Counted from the stretch's first letter, positions 1 through 8,278 are shown. The stretch is DNA of 44,811 nt from Pseudodonghicola flavimaris (GCF_030164425.1 NZ_JASNJD010000030.1:1-44811); one strand, 5' to 3'. The notes: generated by a model from the letters alone, not told the origin. Program-made: numbers and translations.

Positions 1-138
1 TCGTCGGTCTTCGAACAACCTCAGACTACGAAGAAGCGCGATGGCCGCCAGCCCGGCCGCGCGCTGCGCTACGCCAAGGGCTTCGCGCGCGGCCTCTTAC
101 ACCACCCCACGGGGCACTACCGATACGGTGCGACATGA
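1..138 (+). other. Open frame at window edge, unrecognised C-terminal fragment
   Basis: A reading frame open from the first base runs 45 codons to TGA at 136-138. It is rich in Arg, Lys and Gly and ends just inside the neighbouring SDR fragment. I recognise no family. It may be the tail of a gene that begins outside the window, or chance in GC-rich DNA. Its last codons overlap the point where similarity of the minus-strand SDR fragment stops, so this is the left flank of a rearrangement. Low confidence that it is coding. Confidence 0.2.
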
Positions 139-436
139 AATGCGCCCTTGAGATTTGTGTCTATGATCGCGTCGATTTCGGCCGGCCCGTGTTCCAATGC
201 GGGAAGAGATGCCGTCGTTCCGGCATTGTTGATGACAGTGTCAAAGACCCGTCCCTTCAGCGCGGCTTCCACCGACTCCGGGTCCGCCACGTCCATCTCT
301 ATCACATCGGCCTGCCCCCCTTCCGCCGCTATCTTTGCGGAAAGCTCAGACAAGCGGGCGACGCGGCGGGCGGCCAATGTGACGTCGACATCCTGCCCCG
401 CCAGCAGTTCGGCGAAATGCTCGCCCAATCCCGAAG
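128..436 (-). pseudogene. Short-chain dehydrogenase/reductase fragment, truncated at both ends
   Basis: Read on the minus strand this is the N-terminal half of a classical SDR. The end of the glycine-rich cofactor loop (SGLGEHFAEL) is followed by an Ala-Arg-Arg cofactor-specificity region, DVADPESV, the NNAG strand-4 motif and the NLKGAFHV helix. Both ends are missing. The start Met and first glycines of the TGxxxGxG loop are cut off near 436, and the Ser-Tyr-Lys catalytic part is lost near 128, where the frame runs into a stop. No functional product is expected. It is fused head-to-head with the paaE-like remnant on the other strand, so it marks an inversion or deletion junction. Confidence 0.75.
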
Positions 437-1434
437 ATCTGGCGGACGACTATCAATTCATCCCGGGCCAGTACGTCACGCTGCGCCGTGCCGGTGATAT
501 CGATGGTGTGCGGCGATGCTATTCGGTCAGCTCCGGCCGAGACGATGGCGAGTTGCGCGTTCTGGTCAAGCTGCTGGAAGGCGGAGCGTTTTCCTCTTTC
601 GTTCATAGCGAACTGCCACCGGGCACCGAACTTGATGTCATGACGCCCGAAGGCACATTCGGATCAAAGATACGACAAGGCGGACCACGCACCTATCTCG
701 CCCTGGCCCCGGGCAGTGGAACTACTCCAATCATTTCGATCATCCGCTCGGTGCTTGCCACCGAGGCCGGGGCCAACTTCATCCTTTTTTACGGCAGTCG
801 AACGCTAAGTTCCATCATCTTCCGCGACGAATTGAACGATCTCAAGGATACCTATCCCGGACGGTTCTCTCTTTTTCATACACTGACGCGCGAAGGCACC
901 GATTCCCCACTATTCTCGGGCCGGCTTGATGCGGAAAAGCTGCGCAAGTTCTCCGGTGCCCTGTTCGCTCCGGCAGAAATAGAAGATGCTTTTCTTTGCG
1001 GCCCCGCCGAGATGATTCAGGAACTCAAGACCGCGCTCCGCGACCTCGGCGTTGAAGAGAACCGTTTTCATGACGAGCTGTTCGCTCCCGCCGATGCTGA
1101 CAATACCGCCACCGTCACGCTTGCGCCGCTTACGGCGGAAGCCGCCACTGGAGAAGGAGTTCAGGTCACGGCGATCCTTGATGGCACCGCCCGCAGCTTT
1201 GTGATGACACCTGATCAGGAAAGCGTGGTCTCCGCCGCCGCAGCAGGTATCGAACTACCCTATTGCTGCAAGGGCGCAATGTGTTCCACCTGCCGCGCCA
1301 AAGTTATCGAAGGCGAGGCAGAGATGACGCTGAACTATGCTTTGGAGCCTCGGTAGTTGAAGGAGAACTTTGTCCTGACCTGCCAGGCCCGTCCGAAAAC
1401 CAAAAAACTGACAGTCGATTTCGACCACGTTTGA
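437..1434 (+). pseudogene. paaE-like ferredoxin-type oxidoreductase, 5'-truncated with an in-frame stop
   Basis: The translation matches the FNR-plus-ferredoxin architecture of the phenylacetyl-CoA epoxidase reductase PaaE and its relatives. It shows the FAD region (FIPGQYVTLR), the NADPH region (APGSGTTPI, FLCGPAEM) and a C-terminal plant-type [2Fe-2S] motif C-x4-C-x2-C (CKGAMCSTC). About 30 N-terminal residues and the start codon are absent; similarity begins abruptly at about 437. TAG at 1354-1356 interrupts the frame after LEPR, where relatives read LEPWE, consistent with GAG to TAG. The frame then continues in register to TGA at 1432. The fourth cluster cysteine (codon 1381-1383, in LTCQARP) lies beyond the stop, so a truncated product could not hold the cluster. 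An upstream ATG can open a longer frame, but those codons come from antisense SDR sequence. I infer a dead gene. Confidence 0.82.
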
Positions 1435-1481
1435 CCTGTGCCGCTTTCCGCGACACCCCACGGGCGCGCGGGGCCGGGATC

Positions 1482-1513
1482 CCCAAGACCTTCGCCAAGT
1501 TGAAAGTCTTGGG
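1482..1513. terminator. Possible bidirectional hairpin between convergent genes
   Basis: CCCAAGAC at 1482-1489 pairs perfectly with GTCTTGGG at 1506-1513 around a 16-nt loop. It lies between the end of the paaE-like remnant (plus) and the end of the PaaK-like gene (minus), a usual place for a shared terminator. Neither side has a clear T-run, so an intrinsic terminator is not certain. The rest of 1435-1581 shows nothing I can name. Confidence 0.35.
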
Positions 1514-1581
1514 TCCACGAAAACCCGCGTGCCAGTGTCGGCTAAAAGGTCGGATTCAGGCAAAGCGCACAGAACCCGATC

Positions 1582-2778
1582 TCAGCGGTCTTTTTGGTTG
1601 ACGATCAGTTCTGCATTTTCGGGTAGTTCCGAAACAATGTTCACCTCGTCAGCACGAATTCGTGCATGCAGTTTGAAGGTATCAGCGGCGGCTGCTTCTG
1701 CGGCGGAAGCGTCGGCACCGTCTTCCAGCACAAGCGAGAGGCGGATCATGTCGCGATCGTTCTCGCGCGTTACCACGGCCTGCGCGGCCTTTGCGCCCGG
1801 CGTGCCGATGACAACTTCTTCAACCACGCGCGGATAAACGAAAATCTCGCGCACTTTGACCGCTGCCCCGACCCGTCCCTGCAATGCTGAAATCCGGCTG
1901 ACGGTGCCATCCGCGTTGCTTTCCAGGGCAAAGGCGCTGTCGCCGGTGCCGAACCGGATCATCGGCCAGGTGGAATCGCGCGCGGTCACGACAACCTCGC
2001 CAGGATCGCCATGAGCGACCTGTTCGCCGCTGACCGGATCGCAGATCTGCACCACGCGGTCGGGATGAACCAGGTAGCCTTCGCCGCCATCCTCATAGGC
2101 GACAAGGCCCAGATCGGCGGTGGCATAGGCGGCCCAGGTGGACACGCCGTATTCGGCCTCGATCCGGCGGCGCTTGGCCATCCAGTCGCCCATCTCACCG
2201 CCGAGGAAGGCTGTCTTCACCTTCCATGCGTCGCGGCCATAGGTTTCGATCACCTTGTCCGCCAGCGTCAGGAAAAACGCGGTCGAAGCGCAGATCGAAG
2301 TCACGCCGGTTTCGGCGATGATCTGTGCCTGAAGCTCCGTATTGCCGACGCCTCCGGGGATCACCGTGGCGCCTGCGGCCTGTGCCGCTTCGTCGAACAA
2401 AAGCCCCGCGGGCACCAGATGATACATCCAGGTGTTCAGGATGATATCCCCCGGCCCCACGCCTGCCGCCTTGAACAGCCGGTCAAGGCCGTGGCCGCCA
2501 CCGTCCGAAAGGGCCGGTTCGAAAATCGGGCCGGGGGACACGTAGATCCGCCCGACATCCTTCAGATCCGAGGCCAGGAACCCGCCAAAGGGCGGGTTCT
2601 CGCGCTGGATCTTCAGAAGCTCTTCTTTTTTCATCACTGGAAGACGCGAGAGGTCCGCCACCGATGTGACAGCTGCCGGATCGAATCCGGCAGCTGTAAA
2701 TCGCGATTTCAGGCCAGGAGCTTTTTCGGCCGCAGCGGCATAGGCTTGAGCTATATCTTTGTAGATATCATCAGACAT
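1582..2778 (-). CDS. Phenylacetate-CoA ligase (PaaK)-like protein, atypical P-loop
   Basis: A 398-residue member of the PaaK branch of adenylate-forming enzymes, a little shorter than usual PaaK (about 430). PaaK makes aryl-acyl-CoA from acid, ATP and CoA in the cytoplasm. Later motifs are visible: MIRFGTGDSA (the RTGD-type motif), KVREIFVYP (the hinge or C-terminal domain region) and a Lys three residues from the end (NQKDR). The usual phosphate-binding SSGTTGxP motif is not seen; YVSPGPIFEP occupies its place, so adenylation is uncertain. ATG at 2778 is preferred to the one at 2784 because GAGGAGG then lies at proper spacing. It is last in the operon that starts at 7068, 27 nt after the crotonase gene. 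It could be a ligase for the island's substrate or a binding or transferase relative. Confidence 0.75.
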   Translation of the reverse strand: MSDDIYKDIAQAYAAAAEKAPGLKSRFTAAGFDPAAVTSVADLSRLPVMKKEELLKIQRENPPFGGFLASDLKDVGRIYVSPGPIFEPALSDGGGHGLDRLFKAAGVGPGDIILNTWMYHLVPAGLLFDEAAQAAGATVIPGGVGNTELQAQIIAETGVTSICASTAFFLTLADKVIETYGRDAWKVKTAFLGGEMGDWMAKRRRIEAEYGVSTWAAYATADLGLVAYEDGGEGYLVHPDRVVQICDPVSGEQVAHGDPGEVVVTARDSTWPMIRFGTGDSAFALESNADGTVSRISALQGRVGAAVKVREIFVYPRVVEEVVIGTPGAKAAQAVVTRENDRDMIRLSLVLEDGADASAAEAAAADTFKLHARIRADEVNIVSELPENAELIVNQKDR

Positions 2779-2805
2779 TTCCATGCCTCCTCGTCCAATC
2801 TGGTG

Positions 2806-3615
2806 TTAAAGCGGGCAGTCCTTACGGAAGTTCGGCGCGCGCTTCTCGCGGTGCGACAACACACCTTCCTTGACGTCCTCGCTCATGAAGCCAAGCATCT
2901 CCAGCGCGGTCGACGCATCAAAGATCGGCCCGGCCTGGCGCAGCCAGTTGTTCAGCGAATACTTGGTCCAGCGAATCGCGCTTTGCGAGCCGTTGGCCAG
3001 TTCGACGGCTGTATCCAGCGCGATCTGCTGCAGCTCGTCATCCTCGACGCACATTGATACCAGACCGATACGCTCGGCCTCTTCGCCCGACACCGGCTTG
3101 CAGGTCATCAGATAGTATTTCGCCTTGGCCATCGAGGTCAGCAGCGGCCAGATAATCGCCGCGACGTCACCGGCGGCAACACCAAGGCGGGGATGACCAT
3201 CGACAATCTTGGCCTTCTTTCCGGCGATCGAGATGTCGGCCAGGATGGCAACCACAAGGCCTGCGCCGGCCGCAGGGCCATTGATCGCGGAAATGATCGG
3301 CTTGTTGCAGTTGATGATGTTATAGACGAGATCCTTGGCTTCTTTCCACGTCTTCATGATCTCGTGCGAATTGCCAATCATGTTTTCGATCAGGCTGAAA
3401 TCACCCCCGGCGGAAAATGCCTTGCCCGCACCGGTCACGATGACCGAATTGATGTCTGGGTCACGGTCGATATCGATCCACATGTCCGTCATCTGGGTGT
3501 GGGTTTCGGCATCGACCGAGTTGAATGTCTCGGGCCGGTCGAACGTGATGCGCAGGACGCGATCCGCCGGGTAGTCAAATTTCAGTTTATCGTATTTTGC
3601 ATAACGATCCGACAT
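2806..3615 (-). CDS. Enoyl-CoA hydratase/isomerase (crotonase) family protein
   Basis: A 269-residue crotonase-fold protein of normal length. The CoA and oxyanion-hole region is AFSAGGDFSL and the second oxyanion loop is NGPAAGAGLVVA. The region that carries the catalytic Glu pair in true hydratases reads RLGVAAGDVAAIIW, with Asp and no Glu, so classical hydration is not assured and isomerase or lyase activity is possible. The start at 3615 has GGAGGAA 7 nt upstream; in-frame Met codons further upstream belong to antisense acyl-CoA dehydrogenase sequence. It lies 28 nt downstream of an acyl-CoA dehydrogenase gene and should act on its product. Confidence 0.85.
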   Translation of the reverse strand: MSDRYAKYDKLKFDYPADRVLRITFDRPETFNSVDAETHTQMTDMWIDIDRDPDINSVIVTGAGKAFSAGGDFSLIENMIGNSHEIMKTWKEAKDLVYNIINCNKPIISAINGPAAGAGLVVAILADISIAGKKAKIVDGHPRLGVAAGDVAAIIWPLLTSMAKAKYYLMTCKPVSGEEAERIGLVSMCVEDDELQQIALDTAVELANGSQSAIRWTKYSLNNWLRQAGPIFDASTALEMLGFMSEDVKEGVLSHREKRAPNFRKDCPL

Positions 3616-3643
3616 GGTTCTATTTCCTCCGTGGGGTATTGAT

Positions 3644-4795
3644 TCAGCCAGGCAGTCCCAGGACGGCCTTGGACAGGATGTTTCTTTGGATTTCGTTCGA
3701 TCCACCGTAGATCGTGGTAGGTCTGGCCTTGTAGAAACTCGCCAGAACATCGACACTTACGTTGCCGACCTGAAGCGGCCCGATGGAGCCGCCATCGGGA
3801 CCGGCTGCTTCGATCATCAGCTCGGTGATGCGCTGGAAGCATTCAGTCACCCAAATCTTCAGCATGGACACATCCGCACCGAGCGTCTCGCCACGTTTGA
3901 GCTGATCTGCAAAACGGGCATAAAGCGCGGCATGATCTTCCACATCCAGTGCCGCCTGGGCAAAGCGGTCACGGAACACCGGATCGTCAAACGCGCCACG
4001 GCCACGGGCAAAACTTTCAAGCTGTCCCAGAGCGTTCTGGGCCAGACTTGGCGAACCGATGAAAATGCGTTCGAAGCTCAAGAGCGCCTTGGCCATCGTC
4101 CAACCCTTGTTCAGCTCGCCCACGAGGTTCTCGCGGGGCGTCCGTGCATTGTCAAAGAAGACCTCGCAAAACTCGGTCTCGCCCGACAGGGTCGTGATGG
4201 TGCGTACATCGACTCCAGGCTGATTCATCGGAGCGAGCAGGAAACTGATACCCTGTTGTTTCTTGGGCGCATCGGGATCGGTGCGCACCAGCATGAAAAT
4301 ATGCGTGGCGTCATGCGCCATCGTGGTCCAGATCTTCTGTCCGTTGATGACAAAGTCGTCGCCGTCAATCTCTGCGCGTGTGCGCAGGTTCGCCAGATCG
4401 GACCCGGCGCCGGGTTCCGAGTATCCCTGGCACCAGATGTCTTCGCAACTCAGGATACGCGGCAGCCAGTAGTCTTTTTGTTCCTGGGTGCCGAATTTGA
4501 TGATCAGGGGACCGACCATCTGCACGCCCATGTCGCGACCGCGATTGACGCCCCAGCGCTGCTGCTCTTCATAAAAGATCAGCAGCTTAGCAGCGTTTAG
4601 GCCCATACCGCCGAATTCAGCGGGCCAAGCTGGCGCAACCCAGCCCTTGGCGTGCAGCTTGCGGTGCCAATGTTCGATCTCGGCGAACTTCGGGCGGTGC
4701 GGCAGATGACGCAGCTCCTCGGGATATTCCGCTTCGAAGAACTGGCGCACTTCTTTGCGGAATTCCACATCGCTAATTGCATTCCAGTCGGTCAT
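3644..4795 (-). CDS. Acyl-CoA dehydrogenase, subunit of a probable pair (A)
   Basis: A 383-residue FAD-dependent acyl-CoA dehydrogenase. Visible motifs are WCQGYSEPGAGSDLA (flavin and substrate region), INGQKIWTT, and the C-terminal IYGGSNEIQRNIL. The Glu of medium-chain enzymes (YEGT) is Gly here, a feature I associate with FadE-type and long-chain subfamilies. Its ATG overlaps the stop of the next dehydrogenase (ATGA, 4792-4795), indicating translational coupling and probably a heteromeric enzyme like actinobacterial ChsE1-ChsE2. It would oxidise an acyl-CoA to the 2-enoyl-CoA and pass electrons to ETF (14544-16228). The hydratase-type MaoC and crotonase genes flank the pair. Confidence 0.88.
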   Translation of the reverse strand: MTDWNAISDVEFRKEVRQFFEAEYPEELRHLPHRPKFAEIEHWHRKLHAKGWVAPAWPAEFGGMGLNAAKLLIFYEEQQRWGVNRGRDMGVQMVGPLIIKFGTQEQKDYWLPRILSCEDIWCQGYSEPGAGSDLANLRTRAEIDGDDFVINGQKIWTTMAHDATHIFMLVRTDPDAPKKQQGISFLLAPMNQPGVDVRTITTLSGETEFCEVFFDNARTPRENLVGELNKGWTMAKALLSFERIFIGSPSLAQNALGQLESFARGRGAFDDPVFRDRFAQAALDVEDHAALYARFADQLKRGETLGADVSMLKIWVTECFQRITELMIEAAGPDGGSIGPLQVGNVSVDVLASFYKARPTTIYGGSNEIQRNILSKAVLGLPG

Positions 4796-5916
4796 TGTGC
4801 TGCCCCCTCTGCTTCGCGTGCCTCGAACCAAATCCGCCTGTGATAGGCATCGTCGCCCAACCAGGCCGACAGCACCAGCGCCCGGTTCAGGTAGAGCCCG
4901 ATATCGAACTCATCCGTGTACCCGACCGCCCCGTGCAACTGGATCGCATCACGGGTAATTCTTTTGGCGGCCGTAACCGCCCGCGCCTTCGCACGGCTGG
5001 CAATCGGGGCCCGAACCTTCGGATCGGTTTCGCTGTCCATCTGCGCAAGCGCCTCCCGCACTCCGGCCTGCGCGACCTCGCATATCACGTTGAGGTCGAC
5101 GGCACGGTGCTGGATGACCTGAAAAGACCCGATCGGCTTGTCGAACTGCTCCCGCGTCTTGATGTAGTCGAGCGTGATCTCGAAGGCACGCTCGCTCAGG
5201 CCGACAAGCTCGGCCGCAGCAAGCGCCGTTGCATCAGCGACAGCCTCGGCCAGTGCAGTGGGAACCGCACCGCCGCTGGCCAATTCCACGGCCGGGGTGC
5301 CCGAAAAAGAAAGCTCGCCCAGAGAGCTGCCGTCGGCCTGCGCTCGTTTGTCAATGACAAGCCCGTCCGCGTCTGCCTCGGCCAGAACCAGAACCGGGCC
5401 GTCATCTCCTTCAGCCACGACCAGGAACCCTAGAGATCCGATCGCACCGACGACCCAGGCCTTGCCACCGGTCAGCTTTCCGTCCGCGTATCGGCAGGTC
5501 GCATCGGCAAGCGCCCCGTCGGGGCCGCGTTCCTGCCAGGCAACCGCCAAGGAAATTTCGCCGCCGATGAGCTGTGCCATCTTCGGATGAGCCGGACAAA
5601 GGCGGCGCAGAAGGCCAAGACTCAGACCGATTGTCAACACGACCGGTTCCGGTGCAATCACACGGCCGACTTCCTCGGCGATGACACCCCCGGCGGCTAG
5701 GCCCATGCCAAGCCCGCCCTGATCTTCAGGCACCGCCACCCCGAAAACACCGGCCTCGGCGAGTTCCCGGACCATCTCAGCATCGAAACCGCCCCCGGCA
5801 TCACGAAGTTTTCGGGCTCTGTCACTTCCGCCCGCCCGTTCAAACAACGTGCGCGCGCTCTCGCGCAACAGGCGAAGGTCTTCTTGTTCGCTGGAAAGGA
5901 TATCAGTCTGTGTCAT
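4792..5916 (-). CDS. Acyl-CoA dehydrogenase, subunit of a probable pair (B)
   Basis: A 374-residue acyl-CoA dehydrogenase of the more divergent, Ala-rich type. The N-terminal helical domain includes VAVPEDQGGLGMG, followed by a shortened middle beta domain. The C-terminal domain has TREQFDKPIGSFQVIQH and QLHGAVGYTDEFDIG. The motif that binds substrate in the partner (YGGSNE) is not present; LGDDAYHRRI stands near the end. Paired dehydrogenases in steroid side-chain pathways share one active site between unlike subunits, and this gene arrangement suggests the same. The gene overlaps the MaoC gene by 14 nt and the partner by 4 nt. Confidence 0.85.
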   Translation of the reverse strand: MTQTDILSSEQEDLRLLRESARTLFERAGGSDRARKLRDAGGGFDAEMVRELAEAGVFGVAVPEDQGGLGMGLAAGGVIAEEVGRVIAPEPVVLTIGLSLGLLRRLCPAHPKMAQLIGGEISLAVAWQERGPDGALADATCRYADGKLTGGKAWVVGAIGSLGFLVVAEGDDGPVLVLAEADADGLVIDKRAQADGSSLGELSFSGTPAVELASGGAVPTALAEAVADATALAAAELVGLSERAFEITLDYIKTREQFDKPIGSFQVIQHRAVDLNVICEVAQAGVREALAQMDSETDPKVRAPIASRAKARAVTAAKRITRDAIQLHGAVGYTDEFDIGLYLNRALVLSAWLGDDAYHRRIWFEAREAEGAAQ

Positions 5917-6352
5917 TTTGTTTTCGCTGAATCATCACGGGGGTGTCGGTCGAAAAAACGACCTCGCCCGCAGGGTTTTTGGCGCTGAGCGTATAGTGCA
6001 AAACACCTCTGTCGGGCTTGCTTTTTGACGGCGTGACCGCGTTGACCGTCAGTTCGACATCAAGGGTTTCGTTCGGGCGCACCGGCCGCAGCCAGCGCAG
6101 ATTGTCAAAGCCCATGCCACCGATATTGGCGACATCGACCATCATTTCAGACATGACCGGCCTGAACACTTCCAGCATCGTCTGAAAGCCCGAGGCGATC
6201 AGGCTGCCATGTATGGCGGTTGCATAGTCTTCATCGGTGTGCAGCCGCTGCGGATCCCACTCCTTGGCAAACGCCTTTATTGAATCCGCGCTCATCGGAG
6301 CGCTGCGAAAGCGATAGACTTGGCCCGGCGAGAAGTCTTCCAGATACCTCAA
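5903..6352 (-). CDS. Small MaoC-like hot-dog dehydratase (ChsH1-like candidate)
   Basis: 149 residues, a single hot-dog domain. The hydratase-2-like segment is EWDPQRLHTDEDYA, followed by the HGSLIASGFQT helix. The start is TTG at 6352, giving MRYLEDFSPGQ as in many MaoC proteins; GAGGG lies 6 nt upstream and the TTG overlaps the stop of the transglutaminase-like gene. Single-domain MaoC proteins may dimerise or pair with another hot-dog or DUF35 protein. With the paired dehydrogenases and the thiolase-like/DUF35 pair it could hydrate the side-chain enoyl-CoA. I cannot show which partner it uses. Confidence 0.82.
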   Translation of the reverse strand: MRYLEDFSPGQVYRFRSAPMSADSIKAFAKEWDPQRLHTDEDYATAIHGSLIASGFQTMLEVFRPVMSEMMVDVANIGGMGFDNLRWLRPVRPNETLDVELTVNAVTPSKSKPDRGVLHYTLSAKNPAGEVVFSTDTPVMIQRKQNDTD

Positions 6353-7068
6353 GAGGCACCCTCCTTTGCGAAACCGTCATCGTATCCGCTCGCATCCTTG
6401 GATATCCGGATGCGGTTGAATTCTTCCAGCTTCGGATAGGTTTCCTTGAACGCCACCAGGAACTCACCCATCGGCGCGTCGAAATAGAGACCACGGTCGT
6501 TCACATATTCCATGTGCCGGTGATTCTGTTCGTCGAACTCGTGAAAGAGCGCGTCGTGATAGCCGTCGAAGACCAGGGGTTTGACCCCGAATCTTTCACA
6601 CAGTTCCATGTTGAATGCAGGTGTCACTTTGTAGGCCTCATTCCCCAACCACAGCTGAACATAGCCGTGGTAGATAAAGAGATCGGTCCCCATCAACTCC
6701 TGCAACTTGGGTGTATTCAGGTGGTTGCGCACATCCGCAAACCCCAGAGCGGCGGGGATACCCACAGCACGCAAACAAGCCGCCAGAAGAATTGCCTTGG
6801 GAACGCAAAACGCCGCTTCCGCCCCAGCGATACGGCTGGCACGGTAAGAGTCCTCATCCAGCGCAAAACAATAGGGATCATAGCGAATATCGTCGCGCAC
6901 CGCTTCGAACAGGCGGATTGCCTTGTCGCGATTGGTTGCGTCCACAGGAAGATCACGCAAAGCCGATGTCACGAAACCCTGCACTTCCAAGCTATCGCTT
7001 TCCACAAAGCGCGATGGCATGACATAACGCTCAGCTTCTGTCGGCAGGTCATCGTCAGACTTGTCCAT
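6349..7068 (-). CDS. Transglutaminase-like cysteine protein in a CoA operon
   Basis: 239 residues with the transglutaminase-like core. Cys88 lies in AAFCVPKAILLAACLRAVGI, matching the usual C-x2-K/F-x3-L-x3-A-R-x-x-G-I-P pattern, and His134 is in IYHGYVQLWL. The third member of the triad, normally Asp in a DPT(F/L)N strand, is Thr149 here (YKVTPAFN). No signal peptide or membrane segment is seen, so it should be cytoplasmic. It is the first gene of the operon, with GGGAGGGG before ATG 7068 and the palindrome at 7084-7099 upstream. Known relatives include proteases, amidases and acyl transfer enzymes. Its role in CoA catabolism is unknown to me; thioester or amide cleavage of a pathway intermediate is a guess. 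Confidence 0.75.
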   Translation of the reverse strand: MDKSDDDLPTEAERYVMPSRFVESDSLEVQGFVTSALRDLPVDATNRDKAIRLFEAVRDDIRYDPYCFALDEDSYRASRIAGAEAAFCVPKAILLAACLRAVGIPAALGFADVRNHLNTPKLQELMGTDLFIYHGYVQLWLGNEAYKVTPAFNMELCERFGVKPLVFDGYHDALFHEFDEQNHRHMEYVNDRGLYFDAPMGEFLVAFKETYPKLEEFNRIRISKDASGYDDGFAKEGAS

Positions 7069-7083
7069 TGGCCCCTCCCTTTT

Positions 7084-7099
7084 TCTAACATATGTTAGA
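7084..7099. promoter_or_regulatory. Palindromic operator, site 1 (TCTAACATATGTTAGA)
   Basis: A perfect 16-bp palindrome 15 bp upstream of the ATG at 7068 (minus). The same TCTAAC-N4-GTTAGA pattern occurs at 10745 and 26978, with weaker copies at 14361 and 29441, each before a transcription unit of the catabolic island. Size and symmetry fit a TetR-type repressor site. The 7069-7131 gap separates the racemase-like gene from the operon led by the transglutaminase-like gene, so this site probably controls that second operon. Confidence 0.72.
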
Positions 7100-7131
7100 T
7101 TACCGATTCAAAACCTGCCCGTCAACGGGAT

Positions 7132-8268
7132 TTACTCTGTCTTTGGTTGGTCCACGCCATAACGCGTATTGTCTTCGCCCAGAGTGGCTGCAACTCCGAC
7201 CGAATTTCCCGAAGAACGGAACTCCGGCGCAATTGGCAGCGGCAAAGCAGGCGCGTTCCGGCCGGAGATTTTTACGGCCCGCCCGAACACGTCACGCGCT
7301 TTGAAATGCGGGTCATGTGCCGCCTCGGCGGGCGTTTTCACGACCGAACAGCAGCAATCTGCCGCTGCCAGCAAAGCCTCCCAATGGGTCGAGGGATGTT
7401 CCCTCAGACGACGTGCAACCTCCGCGGCACAGGCATTTGGATCGGACCAGTCATCGCGAAGCGCCACCGGCAAACCAATGACATCGCAGAACGACTGCCA
7501 GAACTTTTCTTCCAACGCGCCGACGGCGATCTGACGCCCGTCCGCGGCCGTATAAAGCCGATACCGGGCCAGGCCACCCGTCAGGCGGCTGCCACCGTTC
7601 TTGATGTTCTGCCCGGCAATCACACCTTCGGCATGGGCCCAATAGGCAAAGGCGAACGCTCCCTCGGACATTGCGATATCCAGATGCGTCCCCTGCCCGC
7701 TCGCCTGCCGCGCAATCAGGGCCAGCAGGATATTCATCACCGCAGGATAGGTTCCGCCTCCGATATCGGCGACCAGCCCGAACGGTGCCGTTGGCTGGTC
7801 ATCGGGTCCGCGACTGAGCGACAGGATACCCGCATCACCAACATAGTTGAGGTCGTGGCCGGCGGCGCTGGCCTTTGGTCCGGTCTGGCCATAGCCGGTG
7901 ATCGAACAATAGATGAGACCGGGATTGATCTCGCGCAGAGCATCATAACCAAGCCCGAGCCGGTCCATCACGCCGGGACGGAACTGCTCTACCAGAACAT
8001 CGGCCTTCTCGATTAAGGGGCGCAGACGTTCCACTGCGCCCCTTGACTTGAGGTCGATGGCCACCGATCGCTTGCCGTGGTTCAACACAGCAAATCCGAT
8101 GCTCTCTCCGTCGATCTTTGGCTCCGTGTGGCGCGCGTCCTCGCCGACTCCGGGACGCTCGAACTTGATCACTTCGGCGCCGGCCTCAGACAGCATGAGC
8201 GTCGCCATCGGACCGGGAAGAAGGGTGCTGAAATCCAGCACCAGGATATCCTTGAGCGGTTGAGCCAT
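7132..8268 (-). CDS. Family III CoA-transferase fold, alpha-methylacyl-CoA racemase-like
   Basis: 378 residues from ATG 8268 (a GTG at 8274 is possible). The fold is that of CaiB/BaiF transferases, but the active site reads like AMACR. SAAGHDLNYVGDAG supplies His138 and LVADIGGGTY supplies Asp168; the spacing of 30 equals that of His126 and Asp156 in mycobacterial methylacyl-CoA racemase. Ordinary transferases have Asp in place of the first feature (as in the two plus-strand homologues here). The predicted reaction is epimerisation of 2-methylacyl-CoA so that S-specific dehydrogenases can act. It is last in the operon starting at 10692, 10 nt after the hydratase-2 gene. Confidence 0.8.
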   Translation of the reverse strand: MAQPLKDILVLDFSTLLPGPMATLMLSEAGAEVIKFERPGVGEDARHTEPKIDGESIGFAVLNHGKRSVAIDLKSRGAVERLRPLIEKADVLVEQFRPGVMDRLGLGYDALREINPGLIYCSITGYGQTGPKASAAGHDLNYVGDAGILSLSRGPDDQPTAPFGLVADIGGGTYPAVMNILLALIARQASGQGTHLDIAMSEGAFAFAYWAHAEGVIAGQNIKNGGSRLTGGLARYRLYTAADGRQIAVGALEEKFWQSFCDVIGLPVALRDDWSDPNACAAEVARRLREHPSTHWEALLAAADCCCSVVKTPAEAAHDPHFKARDVFGRAVKISGRNAPALPLPIAPEFRSSGNSVGVAATLGEDNTRYGVDQPKTE

Positions 8269-8278
8269 CTTCACTGCC

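Noticed and set aside
148-1356. A 402-codon plus-strand frame that starts inside the SDR fragment and runs into the paaE-like sequence
   Set aside because: Its first 95 or so codons are the antisense of SDR sequence; only codons after about 437 have family similarity. Treated as a truncated pseudogene.
2011-3057. Long plus-strand frame opposite the PaaK-like and crotonase genes
   Set aside because: Antisense shadow in GC-rich coding DNA; no recognisable domain and no ribosome site, whereas the minus frames have clear families. Similar long antisense frames across the island were set aside for the same reason.
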